Shown here: positions 35,310-45,166 of the stretch, one piece after another | How the letters are laid out: every line of letters begins with the position of its first letter | Numbering within the stretch: position 1 is the first letter of the stretch | Origin: an uncultured Muribaculaceae bacterium | Lineage (GTDB): Bacteria; Bacteroidota; Bacteroidia; Bacteroidales; Muribaculaceae | Assembly: GCA_910587425.1 (NCBI GenBank) | Contig: CAJUKU010000002.1 | Location: 62,001 to 126,000, forward strand | Direction of reading: 5' to 3' | DNA: 64,000 bases | The notes under the pieces: generated by a model | What the model saw: the letters and a program-made list of their open reading frames with translations, nothing else | Databases searched by the model: none | What the model was told of the DNA's origin: nothing | Translations under genes and position numbers: made by a program

Positions 35310-38300
35310 TTAGAAGCCTAAGTTGAGGCTGAAAGTGTAGACGCGTGACACCGGATAGTCGTAGCCGTTAGCGGATGGCGACTCAGGATCGAGACCCCAT
35401 TTCTTAGCCGGGCTGAAGGTCAGCAGGTTGTAGCCGGTGAAGCTGAGATAGCACTTGCTGAGCCATTTGGTGTTCTTGAGCAGTTTGTGCTTGAAATCGT
35501 AGCCCACGGTGAGGTTCTTGAGGCGGATGTAGTGCGAATCCACATACCAGAAGTCGCTCTGCACGAAGTTGTTGTTTCCGGTCATGCCGGCAGCCTGGTG
35601 AGCGCGCGGATAGAGCGAGTTGGTATTGTCGGGAGTCCAGATATCTGTCTGGAACTCATAGATGACAGGCAGATAGTTGGAGTTACCGCCCATGAGGATA
35701 GCGTCAAGATACTTCTGATAGTTCGTGGCACCCTGCCAGAGCATGTTGAGGTTGAAGCCACGCCAGCGGATGTCGGCTGTGATACCGTAATTGGCACGGG
35801 GCGAAGATCCGACACCGTTGCGGATCTGGTCCTCGCCGTCGATCTTACCGTCACCGTTGAAGTCCCAATACTTGAGGTCACCAGCCATCACATTGACAGA
35901 GCTGTTGCGCTTCGGGGTGTTGAGCACATCGAGATAATCGGTGTAGTAACCGAGGTTATAGTAAGCGTTGTTGGTGTAGGAACCCACCTGGGTTGTACGT
36001 TTGTAAGGATTCTTGAGGTCTGACTCCGACTCGTTCGGGTTTATGTTCCAACGGTCATCGTAGGTTGTGAAGTTTCCGCCTACCTGGAAGATAACCTCAC
36101 CCACGCGTCCGTTGTACATCAGCGAGAAGTCTAAACCGCGGCGGCGGCTCTCACCGTCTGATTTCACCATCGGGAGCGACAGACCGAGCGGTGCTGTGTA
36201 ACCCACGTTTGAGGGTGATGCGAGATAGCCTTCGGTGCTCTTGTAGAAGTAGTCGAACGATCCTGAGAGAGCGCTGTTAAATGCGGCGAAGTCAAAACCG
36301 ATGTTGAAGTCGCGCTGAGTGTACCATTTCAGGTCGGGGCTCGGGAGAGCGCCTTCGCTGAATGTCTGATACCAATTTCCGCCGAGGTATGCGCCGGTGG
36401 CACTGAGACCGTAGGAGGTAAGGTAAGCGTAGCGTGTCACGTTGTCAAGACCGATCTCACCGTATGATCCGCGGATCTTGAACTGGTTCACGTAGTCATA
36501 CAGACGGCTCTCTTTCCAGAATGCCTCCTCTGACACTGCCCAACCGAGTGATCCGGAATAGAATGTGCCCCAGCGGCCTTTCTTCGGGAGGTTGTCAGTA
36601 CCGTCGTGACGGAGTGAGAACTCAACCAGATAACGGGCTGCATAGTCGTAGTGCGCGCGTGCCACAAGCGAAGCTCTGCGCCACTGGATTCCGTCCTCTG
36701 CGCCGTTGGTGGCTGTGCTGACAGGACCTGCACCGATCTGATCTACGTCGAGCACATACTGACTGCGACCGAGCGAGTTGTTGTCGTAGGATGAGCCGGA
36801 TGCCTCGATACCGAATGTGACTTCCACATTGTGCAGACCGAAGTCGCGGCGATAGTTAGCGAGGAGCTGGGTGTTATAATAGGTGTAGAAGTTCGAAGCC
36901 TTCGAGAGCGACGGCATGGGGATTGTATTGGGTTCCCCATCCCAGCTATAGGCATGTGCCTGCATGTTCCATCTCTTCTGACGCTCGCTGAGGATAGCAT
37001 AGCTGCCGATACCGGTGATGGTGAGTCCCTGTACACCGGGCACAGCCCACTGTGCGTTGAAAGTACCGCGCACATTGGTGTTGTTGAGCTTGTTGTAGCC
37101 ACCTTCGCTGGAGATGTCGACAAGAGGATTGTCAACGGTGCCGCTATACGGCTGACCCATCGGGTTGGTTGCGGCTTCCATCGGCTTCTTGTTCTGGATG
37201 TGCGACCATACATAATAGTTGCTCGAGTTCGGCTCACGCAGATTGGTGATGTATGCCTCGAGACCGGTGTTGATACGGAGACCGATCTCCTTGAGGTCGA
37301 CCTCAATGTTTGTGCGGGCGTTGTAACGCTTGTAGGTGTAGGAATCCGAACGGTAGATCGACTCCTGGTCGTAATAGCTCAGAGCTGTGTAAGCTTTCAC
37401 GCGCTCGCTGCCACCGGTGATGGTGAGCAGGTGACGCATCTCGGGAGCCACACTGCGCATAGCAACCTTCTGCCAGTTTGTGTCGGGGTGACCCTGGGGA
37501 TCGGTGCCGTTGGCGAAGAGTGCCAGATCCTCATCTGTCCATGTGGGCTGGAGACCGTCGTAGATGTAGCCCATGTTCTGATACACGGCTGCATTGTAGG
37601 CGTTCAGCTTCTTGGGAAGATCGGCGGGCTGGCTGAGGGTGTAGTTGAACTGGTAGTCGACAGACACCTTGCCGCTCTGACCACGCTTTGTGGTGACGAT
37701 AATGATACCGTTTGCCGCACGCGCACCGTAGATAGCGGTTGCCGATGCGTCCTTGAGCACTGACATCGACTCGATGTCGGCGGGGTTCAGGTTGTCAAAC
37801 TCGCGCTTTTCGCTGATGATGTTGTCGATAACGAACAGAGGTTCGCCACCACCACGGATGGAGATGCTCGAACCTGCATCAAGGCCGGTAGAGGTCTGCT
37901 GCACTATAAGACCTGCCGCACGGCCGGCGAGAGCCTGTGATACGTTAGGCACAGGCACTGCCTCGATGTCGCTCGCCTTGATCATCGTCACTGACGATGT
38001 GGTCTTGCGCTTTGAGGTCGTACCGTAACCCACAACCACAACCTCGTCAAGGTTGGTTGAAGCTTCATCAAGCTTTATCAGAAGTTCGCCGCCGGTGATG
38101 GCTACATCCTGTGTAACCATGCCGATGAACGAGACAACGAGAGTCTTCTCATTGTCAGGAACATCAAGAGTGAACTCGCCGTCGATGTTCGTTGCAGTTC
38201 CGATTGACGGATTACTTTTGCACTTTACTGACACTCCGGGCAGAGGGTCATCTGTTGCCGCTTCGACTACTGTACCGTGCACTGTGCGTGCCATCGCTAC

Positions 38301-38351
38301 TCCTGCCATAAGCGACAAGCAGGTAAGAAACAATAACAGTTTTCTTTTCAT
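35310..38351 (-). CDS. SusC/RagA family TonB-linked outer membrane transporter
   Basis: A 1013-residue outer-membrane importer. Signal peptide (residues 1-21), carboxypeptidase-regulatory domain (VHGTVVEAATDDPLPGVSV), a TonB box-like stretch with LDEVVVVGYGTTSKRK, a plug domain with the SusC signature (SMSVLKDASATAIYGARAAN, then GIIIVTTKRG), and a beta barrel ending in an aromatic residue (YTFSLNLGF). It imports a bulky ligand with the SusD partner. A -7 box and a G9 tract lie upstream (38424-38458). No anti-sigma/ECF or hybrid two-component gene is close by. Confidence 0.96.
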   Translation of the reverse strand: MKRKLLLFLTCLSLMAGVAMARTVHGTVVEAATDDPLPGVSVKCKSNPSIGTATNIDGEFTLDVPDNEKTLVVSFIGMVTQDVAITGGELLIKLDEASTNLDEVVVVGYGTTSKRKTTSSVTMIKASDIEAVPVPNVSQALAGRAAGLIVQQTSTGLDAGSSISIRGGGEPLFVIDNIISEKREFDNLNPADIESMSVLKDASATAIYGARAANGIIIVTTKRGQSGKVSVDYQFNYTLSQPADLPKKLNAYNAAVYQNMGYIYDGLQPTWTDEDLALFANGTDPQGHPDTNWQKVAMRSVAPEMRHLLTITGGSERVKAYTALSYYDQESIYRSDSYTYKRYNARTNIEVDLKEIGLRINTGLEAYITNLREPNSSNYYVWSHIQNKKPMEAATNPMGQPYSGTVDNPLVDISSEGGYNKLNNTNVRGTFNAQWAVPGVQGLTITGIGSYAILSERQKRWNMQAHAYSWDGEPNTIPMPSLSKASNFYTYYNTQLLANYRRDFGLHNVEVTFGIEASGSSYDNNSLGRSQYVLDVDQIGAGPVSTATNGAEDGIQWRRASLVARAHYDYAARYLVEFSLRHDGTDNLPKKGRWGTFYSGSLGWAVSEEAFWKESRLYDYVNQFKIRGSYGEIGLDNVTRYAYLTSYGLSATGAYLGGNWYQTFSEGALPSPDLKWYTQRDFNIGFDFAAFNSALSGSFDYFYKSTEGYLASPSNVGYTAPLGLSLPMVKSDGESRRRGLDFSLMYNGRVGEVIFQVGGNFTTYDDRWNINPNESESDLKNPYKRTTQVGSYTNNAYYNLGYYTDYLDVLNTPKRNSSVNVMAGDLKYWDFNGDGKIDGEDQIRNGVGSSPRANYGITADIRWRGFNLNMLWQGATNYQKYLDAILMGGNSNYLPVIYEFQTDIWTPDNTNSLYPRAHQAAGMTGNNNFVQSDFWYVDSHYIRLKNLTVGYDFKHKLLKNTKWLSKCYLSFTGYNLLTFSPAKKWGLDPESPSANGYDYPVSRVYTFSLNLGF

Positions 38352-38423
38352 GTCACTGTAAGTTATTAATTGATTTTAAGGTTAAGGCTGCTCTCATGTT
38401 CTAAATAAGTAAACAGACTTTTG

Positions 38424-38458
38424 CAAAATTAATCAAAACTTAAGTTTTACCCCCCCCC
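38424..38458 (-). promoter_or_regulatory. susC-type promoter with a nine-G tract
   Basis: On the minus strand the -7 box TAATTTTG is at 38431-38424, about 72 bp before the susC ATG. Where the -33 element should lie (38450-38458) there is instead a run of nine G. Homopolymer length changes here would alter promoter geometry. Confidence 0.6.
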
Positions 38459-38550
38459 GTTTGTTAATTATAGTTAACAGCGTGCTTTTTAACCATCATC
38501 TTAATAATAATTTCGTTAAGATTCCAAACCTGTAATACGATACCTATATA

Positions 38551-38585
38551 TAAAAACGGTGTGCCAAACGAATCTTGACACACCG
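38551..38585 (-). terminator. Rho-independent terminator of nifJ
   Basis: On the minus strand CGGTGTG (38585-38579) and CACACCG (38563-38557) flank a 15-nt loop and are followed by TTTTTA. It lies 27 bp past the nifJ stop. Confidence 0.8.
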
Positions 38586-38611
38586 CTATATTAAGCCTGG
38601 GAAGGGAAAAC

Positions 38612-41600
38612 TCAGCTGTTCTTCGCCGTCGCAGCCGCCTGCAGGGTCTGATAAATACTGTAGGCGCGCCGTTCAAGCTCAGGCTGCAGAAGCGAAGCCT
38701 CGTGCGGATCCACCATCTTCAGGTCCGAGTAGCGATCCTCACCGTTTATGAACCCAATCAGCTTGCCGTCGGGTGCCGGCATGTCGACCTGCAGCGGATC
38801 AAGCCCCGCCGCGGCACGGCGCGGATCGTAGCGGTAGAGCTGCCAGTAGCCCGAGCGTACCGCCTCCTTCTCCTCAACAATAGTGTGGCTCATTCCGACG
38901 CGGATGCCGTGGGCTATGCACGGGCAATAGGCTATCACTATCGACGGACCGGGATACTCCTCAGCCTCCTTCATAGCCGTGATCGCCTGCTGATAGTCGG
39001 CTCCGAGGGCTATCGACGCCACATAAACCGTGCCGTATGTCATCATCATACGCCCGAGATCCTTCTTGTAAGTCCGTTTGCCATCGGCGGCATATTTCAT
39101 GACCGCGCTCAGCGGAGTAGCCTTCGACATCTGTCCCCCGGTGTTGGAATAGCACTCCGTATCCATCACAAGCAGATTTATGTCGATATTCTGCGCCAGC
39201 ACATGATCAAGACCGGCGAAACCGATATCATACGCCCATCCGTCGCCTCCTATAGCCCAGATGCTCTTCTTGCCGAGCAGATCGGCATCGGCAGCGATCG
39301 AACGCAGAAGCGGAGTCGCAGGATTATCGCCTATCGCCTGCACGAGTGCCTCGCCAAGCTGCTCAGACTGTACGGCATCGTCGGCAGCCGCGATCCATGT
39401 ATTTAGGGCGGTCGCAACAGTTGCCGGCGTCGCCGGATCGGCGGCAGCCTCTTTCGCGCGGCTAAGCAGCGCACTGCGCCGCGCATCGACAGCCGACGCT
39501 ATTCCATAGCCATATTCCGCGTTGTCCTCAAAGAGCGAATTGCCCCAAGCCGGACCACGCCCGCGCGCATCGGTGCAGTAGGCATTGCTCGGAAAGTTTG
39601 CGCCCCAAATCGAGCTGCAACCTGTAGCGTTGGCTACTATCATCCGCTCGCCGAACAGCTGCGTGAGCAGTTTCACGTATGGAGTCTCGCCGCAACCGCC
39701 GCATGCGCCGGAGAACTGGAGCATAGGCACGTGCATCTGCGAGCCGCGCACACTGAAACGGTCGAGCGTCGTCGGCTTCACACCGACTTTCGTCCGGCAG
39801 TAGTCAAGCAACGGTTTCTGCACATCGAGCTGCGACTGCAGCGGCTTCATAGGCAGAGCCTTCCCGGGACAGATAGTGGAGCATGACCCGCACCCGGTAC
39901 AGTCTTCCGGATAGACCTGTATGCGCCATTGCAACCCCTTGAGATGCGGTCCCGACGCAGGGCGCACCGTCATGCCCGCAGGCGCGGCAGCGACCTCCGC
40001 GTCAGTAAGCAGATAGGGGCGTATGGCAGCATGGGCGCACACGAGCGAACACTCAGTGCACTCCACACACCGCGAGGCATCCCATTCAGGTATATTGATA
40101 GCTATACACCGCTTCTCATAGGCGGTCGTGCCCATTGGCATCGTCCCGTCAGGAGTGAAAGCGGAAACCGGCAGTGCATTACCCAACAATTCCAAACATG
40201 GACGAGCCACGTTCTTTATAAATGCCGGTACCGGCTCCACATCCGCCGGGGCGACATCGTCGGTACACGACGCCCATGAAGCGGGATAGCTAATCTCTTT
40301 TACCGCACTTGCGGCGGCATCGATAGCCGCGATGTTGCGGGCTACGATATCGCCACCTTCGTGCATGTATATCTTTGTCACCGTATCTTTCAACGCTGCT
40401 ACGGCGGTGTCAAAATCCACCACGCCGCTGAGCTTGAAAAACACTGTCTCCATTATTGTGTTTATACGCACCCCGAGTCCGTTGGCGGCAGCAAGTGCCG
40501 TAGCGTCGATGTTGTAGAACCGCAGATGCTTCTCCGCGATCTTACGGCGTAAAGCGGCGGGCAGTTCCCGCTCCATATCTTCGGCACTCCAGGGTGAGTT
40601 GAGCACGAAGACACCACCCTCACGGATGCGGTCGAGCAGATGGAAACGCCGCACGTAAGTGCATTTGTTGCACCCTACATATCCGGCGTTGATAATCGAG
40701 TAGGCTGCTTCGATCGGAGAGTGCGCGAACCGCAGTTCGGATATGGTGTATCCACCCGATTTCTTTGCCGAGTAGTGGAAATAAGCCTGAGCGTACATCC
40801 CCTCCGTGGCGCCAATTATGCCTGCCGCCTGGCGTGTAGCACCCACAGTGCCGTCGGATCCCATGCCGTAGAACAGGCATTCAGCCACATCGGCGGGCAC
40901 AACATCGAGCGTAGCGTCATAATCTAGCGACAGGTGCGTGACATCGTCATCGATACCGACGGTGAATCCGTGGCGAGGAGCAGCGGCTGAGAGTTCATCG
41001 AACACAGCCTTTACCATGCCCGGACTGAACTCCTTGCTCGAAAGACCGTAGCGACCGCCCACCACCTTAATATCCCTGCCGGAACCGGCAACAGCCGACA
41101 TCACGTCAAGACAAAGCGGCTCGGCGGGAGCGCCGGGCTCCTTGCTGCGGTCCATGACAGCGATACGGCTTACCGACTGTGGCAATGCCGCCATAAGCGC
41201 CTCGGAGGGGAAAGGACGGAACAGACGCACCGTCACTACACCCACACGGTATCCGTTGGCGTTCAGGTAATCCACCGTCTGCCGCGCCACTTCAGCGCCT
41301 GATCCCATTATGACCATCACACGGTCGGCATCCTGTGCGCCATGGTAGTCGACGAGATTGTAATGCCGTCCGGTTGCCTCGCCGACCTGGCGCATCGCTT
41401 CCGCGACTATGCCGGGGAATGCGTCGTAGTAAGGATTCGCCGCCTCACGGTTCTGGAAATACACGTCGGGGTTCTGAGCCGAGCCACGCAGATCGGGATG
41501 ACATGGATTCATGCCTCGGCGCCGGAACCGGGCGAGTGCGTCGTTATCGACCATTCCGGCAAGAGCATCATAGCCTATGGTCTCGATTGTCGATGTCTCA

Positions 41601-42160
41601 TTGCTCGTGCGCCACCCGTCAAAGAAGTGCACCACAGGTACCGATCCCTTTATTGCCGCGAGATGAGCCACTGCGGCAAGATCCATAGTCTCCTGCACAG
41701 AAGCCGAGGCAAGAAAAGCGAAACCTGTCGAGCGGCACGCCATGATATCCTGATGATCGCCGAAGATCGAGAGCGCATGTGTGGCGAGCGAGCGTGTGCC
41801 TACATGAAACACTACCGGAAGCAGCTCGCCGGCGATCTTGAACATGTTGGGAATCATCAGCAACAACCCCTGCGATGCAGTGAATGTCGTGGCAAGCGCT
41901 CCTGCCGCAGCTGCCCCATGCGTGGCGCCAGCCGCACCCAGCTCGCTCTCCATCTCCTTCACCTCCAGAGGTGCACCCCACACATTGAGCCTGCCTTTCA
42001 TCGCCCACTTGTCGGCAGTCTCGCCCATCGAAGCGATCGGGGTTATGGGATATATGGTGGCAATCTCACTAAGGGCGTATGCCACATACGCGGCGGCGGT
42101 GCATCCGTCGGTGATCACCTTGCTGCGTGTCGGGATATTGTTTTTATCGGGATCAGCCAT
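38612..42160 (-). CDS. nifJ: pyruvate:ferredoxin (flavodoxin) oxidoreductase
   Basis: A 1182-residue single-chain PFOR that converts pyruvate and CoA to acetyl-CoA, CO2 and reduced ferredoxin. The start MADPDKNN (42160) is chosen over longer in-frame sequence. The N-terminal domain begins DGCTAAAYVAYALSEIATIY. Two 4Fe-4S motifs are visible (CVECTECSLVC and CTGCGSCSTIC). The C-terminal TPP region carries ATGCSSIWGANFPSNAYCTD, GDGWAYDIGFAGLDH and DTECYSNTGGQMSKAT. YWQLYRYDPR near the end is typical of NifJ. It lies 100 bp downstream of the AEC transporter of the oxalate cassette. Its role there, if any, is unclear, since it is also a core anaerobic enzyme. Confidence 0.97.
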   Translation of the reverse strand: MADPDKNNIPTRSKVITDGCTAAAYVAYALSEIATIYPITPIASMGETADKWAMKGRLNVWGAPLEVKEMESELGAAGATHGAAAAGALATTFTASQGLLLMIPNMFKIAGELLPVVFHVGTRSLATHALSIFGDHQDIMACRSTGFAFLASASVQETMDLAAVAHLAAIKGSVPVVHFFDGWRTSNETSTIETIGYDALAGMVDNDALARFRRRGMNPCHPDLRGSAQNPDVYFQNREAANPYYDAFPGIVAEAMRQVGEATGRHYNLVDYHGAQDADRVMVIMGSGAEVARQTVDYLNANGYRVGVVTVRLFRPFPSEALMAALPQSVSRIAVMDRSKEPGAPAEPLCLDVMSAVAGSGRDIKVVGGRYGLSSKEFSPGMVKAVFDELSAAAPRHGFTVGIDDDVTHLSLDYDATLDVVPADVAECLFYGMGSDGTVGATRQAAGIIGATEGMYAQAYFHYSAKKSGGYTISELRFAHSPIEAAYSIINAGYVGCNKCTYVRRFHLLDRIREGGVFVLNSPWSAEDMERELPAALRRKIAEKHLRFYNIDATALAAANGLGVRINTIMETVFFKLSGVVDFDTAVAALKDTVTKIYMHEGGDIVARNIAAIDAAASAVKEISYPASWASCTDDVAPADVEPVPAFIKNVARPCLELLGNALPVSAFTPDGTMPMGTTAYEKRCIAINIPEWDASRCVECTECSLVCAHAAIRPYLLTDAEVAAAPAGMTVRPASGPHLKGLQWRIQVYPEDCTGCGSCSTICPGKALPMKPLQSQLDVQKPLLDYCRTKVGVKPTTLDRFSVRGSQMHVPMLQFSGACGGCGETPYVKLLTQLFGERMIVANATGCSSIWGANFPSNAYCTDARGRGPAWGNSLFEDNAEYGYGIASAVDARRSALLSRAKEAAADPATPATVATALNTWIAAADDAVQSEQLGEALVQAIGDNPATPLLRSIAADADLLGKKSIWAIGGDGWAYDIGFAGLDHVLAQNIDINLLVMDTECYSNTGGQMSKATPLSAVMKYAADGKRTYKKDLGRMMMTYGTVYVASIALGADYQQAITAMKEAEEYPGPSIVIAYCPCIAHGIRVGMSHTIVEEKEAVRSGYWQLYRYDPRRAAAGLDPLQVDMPAPDGKLIGFINGEDRYSDLKMVDPHEASLLQPELERRAYSIYQTLQAAATAKNS

Positions 42161-42183
42161 GTATGGGGGATTAATGTGAGAAA

Positions 42184-42226
42184 CGCAGGGCGGCAGCACT
42201 TCGTAAACCGGTGTCACCGCCCTGCG
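42184..42226 (-). terminator. hairpin after the AEC transporter gene
   Basis: Arms CGCAGGGCGG (42184-42193) and CCGCCCTGCG (42217-42226) pair perfectly. The minus strand then has TTTCTC, a weak U-tract, so some read-through into nifJ is likely. Confidence 0.6.
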
Positions 42227-42260
42227 CATGTTATTCTTGGATTATATCAGGGTAAAAAGA

Positions 42261-43226
42261 TCAGAAACCTTTCAGGCAGAGATCGGTGATCCATATCCAG
42301 AGCGGACAGAAACCGATGAAGAGTATCACTGACAGTGTCAGCGAGGATGTGCCTGTGGCTACGTATGTATCGTACTCGTCGGCGATGATGATACCCGAGA
42401 ATGCCGGCGGAAGAGCCGCAGCGACAACAAGCATCTTGAGGTTCATCGGATCCATCTTGAATATGAGACCGAGAATAAGGATCACAGCCGGCATGAACAC
42501 CATCTTGAGGATAGAACCGAGTACAGCCTGCCAGTTGATTGTAACCTTGATCGATGAGAGCGTGATACCTGCGGAGAATACTGCGAGCGAGGCGTTGGCA
42601 CCTTTAATAAGGTCAAACGACGGGCTTGCCCATTCCGGCCATGGAATTCCGGCGACTACCCAGATCACTGCAAGGATCGGCGCCCAGGCTACAGGCTGCT
42701 CAAGAGCGTGAAGCACAGGCAGCCATGCACTCTGCTTCTTGGTAGAGCCGGGAGCCTGCTTCTCAAGCGAGGCATTCATCAGCGAGAGTCCTACCGGAAT
42801 ACCTACGGCGTTGACCACGATGCTCACGATAGCCACAACAAGCGCCACCGAAGGAGTGGTGCCGAATATAGGCTCAAGCACCGCAAACCCGAGGAAGCCG
42901 ATTGTAGGCGAACCACTGATAAGAGCCGATACGGCAGCGTCGGCACCGGTGTTTTTCTTGAACATGCGGAACACATAGTAGACCACCATGAAACAGAACA
43001 TGATGCCCACCAGCGAGATGAGCGACAGTTTGATGTCGCGCGCAAGCATTTCGCGTGTCGACTGGACGATAGAGACAAACAGGGCTGCAGGGAGGGCGTA
43101 GTTGAGCACCACCTTGTTGAACTTCTTCGAGTCGTCGCCCGTGAAGATCCCCTTCTTACCGGAAAGATATCCTGCCAGCATCACCACGATGATCGGCACG
43201 ATGGCATATAGGATTATATGTTCCAT
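42261..43226 (-). CDS. AEC family transporter, candidate oxalate/formate carrier
   Basis: A 321-residue inner-membrane protein with about ten helices, of the auxin efflux carrier family, whose bacterial members carry dicarboxylates such as malonate or malate. N-terminal IILYAIVPIIVVMLAGYLSG and KVVLNYALPAALFVSIV, and C-terminal AAALPPAFSGIIIADEYD, are typical. It sits directly after oxc and frc. E. coli has the same trio (yfdV AEC transporter with yfdU and yfdW), which supports a role in oxalate uptake or oxalate/formate exchange. Substrate is inferred from context only. Confidence 0.85.
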   Translation of the reverse strand: MEHIILYAIVPIIVVMLAGYLSGKKGIFTGDDSKKFNKVVLNYALPAALFVSIVQSTREMLARDIKLSLISLVGIMFCFMVVYYVFRMFKKNTGADAAVSALISGSPTIGFLGFAVLEPIFGTTPSVALVVAIVSIVVNAVGIPVGLSLMNASLEKQAPGSTKKQSAWLPVLHALEQPVAWAPILAVIWVVAGIPWPEWASPSFDLIKGANASLAVFSAGITLSSIKVTINWQAVLGSILKMVFMPAVILILGLIFKMDPMNLKMLVVAAALPPAFSGIIIADEYDTYVATGTSSLTLSVILFIGFCPLWIWITDLCLKGF

Positions 43227-43293
43227 AAATTAGACGTTGAAAGAGTGAGTAAAAAAGTTATTTTGCGGAGCCTGACAGCTTCCGTATAGATTG

Positions 43294-43329
43294 AAAAAAC
43301 GGCAGCCGCAGTCTGCACGGCTGCCGTTT
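43294..43329 (-). terminator. Rho-independent terminator of oxc
   Basis: Arms AAACGGCAGCCG and CGGCTGCCGTTT pair perfectly over 12 bp around a 9-nt loop. The minus strand has a run of six T that starts inside the stem. Confidence 0.85.
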
Positions 43330-43359
43330 CGTAAGAGAGTAAGTAATTATAGACAGATA

Positions 43360-45114
43360 CTATACCACTATGTCAATCAAAGGTGCTGGATTCAAGTACC
43401 CGATATGTCCGCTCTCCTTGCCGGAGTCGGCAGCAAGCTGAACATCGATCAGGCACGGTTGCTTCGAGGCGATAGCCTCGGTCAATGCCTGCGTCAGTTC
43501 CGCCGGAGTCGTGACATAATAGGTCTTTGCACCGAATGCGTCGCCGAGCTTGTCGTAGCGAGCCTTCACATCGAGGGTAGTCGGGGCTGGGTCGCCGTCC
43601 TTGCTCAGGTTCTCACCGATGCCGTTGTAAATGCCGCCGTTATTGAATATAACCACGGTGGCAGGAAGTTTGTATCTGCATATCGTGCTGAAGTCCATGC
43701 CGGAGAATCCGAATGCGCTGTCGCCCTCTATCGCCACGACGCTCTTGCCGGTCGCCACAGCAGCTCCGACGGTCGAGCCCATGCCCATGCCCATGATCGC
43801 CCATGTAGCGCAGTCCACGCGGTGGCGCGGAAGCGACATGTTGATGGTGTCGCGGGTGTCATCGAGGGTATTGGCACCTTCGTTGATGAGGATCACGTCG
43901 GGATTTGCCGCAAGCACAGGCTTTATTGCACTCAGTGCGCTCCAGTGCGTCATCGGCTGCGCATCCTTGGCGGCGTCGAGACGGGCGGCGAACTTCGCAT
44001 CCTTAGCCTTGGTCTCAGCCTGCAGTTTGGGAACCCACGTCGGGTCGGCGCTCATGGTCTTGCCTTTCATGGCTGCGAGCATAGCATCGAGCGACAGACC
44101 GAGGTCGCCCACTACCGGGGCTGCGATCGGACGGTTGATATCTATCTCCTGGGGATCCACCTCAAGCTGTATGAACTTCGTTGTCTCGCTCCACTTGCCT
44201 TTGCCGAATGACAGCAGCCAGTTCAGACGCGCACCGAGGATCATCACTACGTCAGCCTGCTCCATGATGGTGGTGCGGCACGACAGCGCGCTCAGCGGAC
44301 CGGCGTCAGGCATCAATCCCTTAGCCATCGACATCGGGAAGTACGGAATGTTGTACGTCTCGATCAGTTCCTTGATCTTGTCGTCGACCTGCGCGTAAGC
44401 GGCACCCTTGCCAAGAAGGATAGCCGGGCGCTTTGCCGCGGTGAGTATCTCCACCGCACGGCTTACGGCGTCAGCCGATGGCGCTGTGGGGCTTACAATA
44501 TCGACAGGCTGATAGAACAGCTTCTCCGCATCCTCACGGTTCATGATTTCGCCGAGAGCCGGTGTCGTCATATCGATATAGACACCGCCCGGGCGTCCGC
44601 TGACGGCTGCACGGTATGCGCGGTTGACCGCCGACGGGATATCGGAAGCCTTGCTGCAACGGAAAGCCGCCTTAACAAGCGGACGAGCCGTGTTGAGCTG
44701 GTCGAGCTGTTCGTAGGTGCCTATGTTCATATCCACCATAGTGGGGTCGGAAGCACCTGAGATCTGGATCATCGGGTAGCAGTTGACCGTAGCGTTAGCC
44801 GTAGCGGTAAGTCCGTTCATGAAACCGAGCGACGATACGGTCAGCAGCACGCCAGGCTGTTTGGTCAGGTAGCCGTGTGTAGCGGCAGCCATACCAGCCT
44901 GCTGCTCATGGCGGAAACCGATGAAACGCACACCCTGTTCCTGTGCTATGTATGCCGCCTCGGTGACCGGAATACCTACGAGACCATACATTGTGTCGAG
45001 CCCAACGTTTTTCAATGCGCGGGCAAGTATATACATACCCGTCACCTGCTCCGGGAAGTGGGGAGCCGCAGGAGCGCCGGCGGGGGTAGCTGTGGTTGTG
45101 GTAGTTGTTGACAT
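43360..45114 (-). CDS. oxc: oxalyl-CoA decarboxylase
   Basis: A 584-residue TPP-dependent enzyme that converts oxalyl-CoA to formyl-CoA and CO2. The TPP glutamate lies in FRHEQQAG (E70), and the C-terminal TPP/Mg motif runs from GDSAFGFSG (464) to FNNGG (494). Stretches shared with Oxalobacter formigenes Oxc, as I recall its sequence, include AVSGRPGGVY, LGKGAAYAQ, ARLNWLLSFGKGKW and MGMGMGSTVGAA. An extended Thr/Ala/Pro head (residues 1-20) precedes the domain. Together with frc it forms the catalytic cycle of oxalate breakdown. It is followed by its own terminator. Confidence 0.95.
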   Translation of the reverse strand: MSTTTTTTATPAGAPAAPHFPEQVTGMYILARALKNVGLDTMYGLVGIPVTEAAYIAQEQGVRFIGFRHEQQAGMAAATHGYLTKQPGVLLTVSSLGFMNGLTATANATVNCYPMIQISGASDPTMVDMNIGTYEQLDQLNTARPLVKAAFRCSKASDIPSAVNRAYRAAVSGRPGGVYIDMTTPALGEIMNREDAEKLFYQPVDIVSPTAPSADAVSRAVEILTAAKRPAILLGKGAAYAQVDDKIKELIETYNIPYFPMSMAKGLMPDAGPLSALSCRTTIMEQADVVMILGARLNWLLSFGKGKWSETTKFIQLEVDPQEIDINRPIAAPVVGDLGLSLDAMLAAMKGKTMSADPTWVPKLQAETKAKDAKFAARLDAAKDAQPMTHWSALSAIKPVLAANPDVILINEGANTLDDTRDTINMSLPRHRVDCATWAIMGMGMGSTVGAAVATGKSVVAIEGDSAFGFSGMDFSTICRYKLPATVVIFNNGGIYNGIGENLSKDGDPAPTTLDVKARYDKLGDAFGAKTYYVTTPAELTQALTEAIASKQPCLIDVQLAADSGKESGHIGYLNPAPLIDIVV

Positions 45115-45166
45115 GTTGATTCTTTAACGTTGATGAGAAAGGATTGTCTTGTTGACAACTGTTGGT

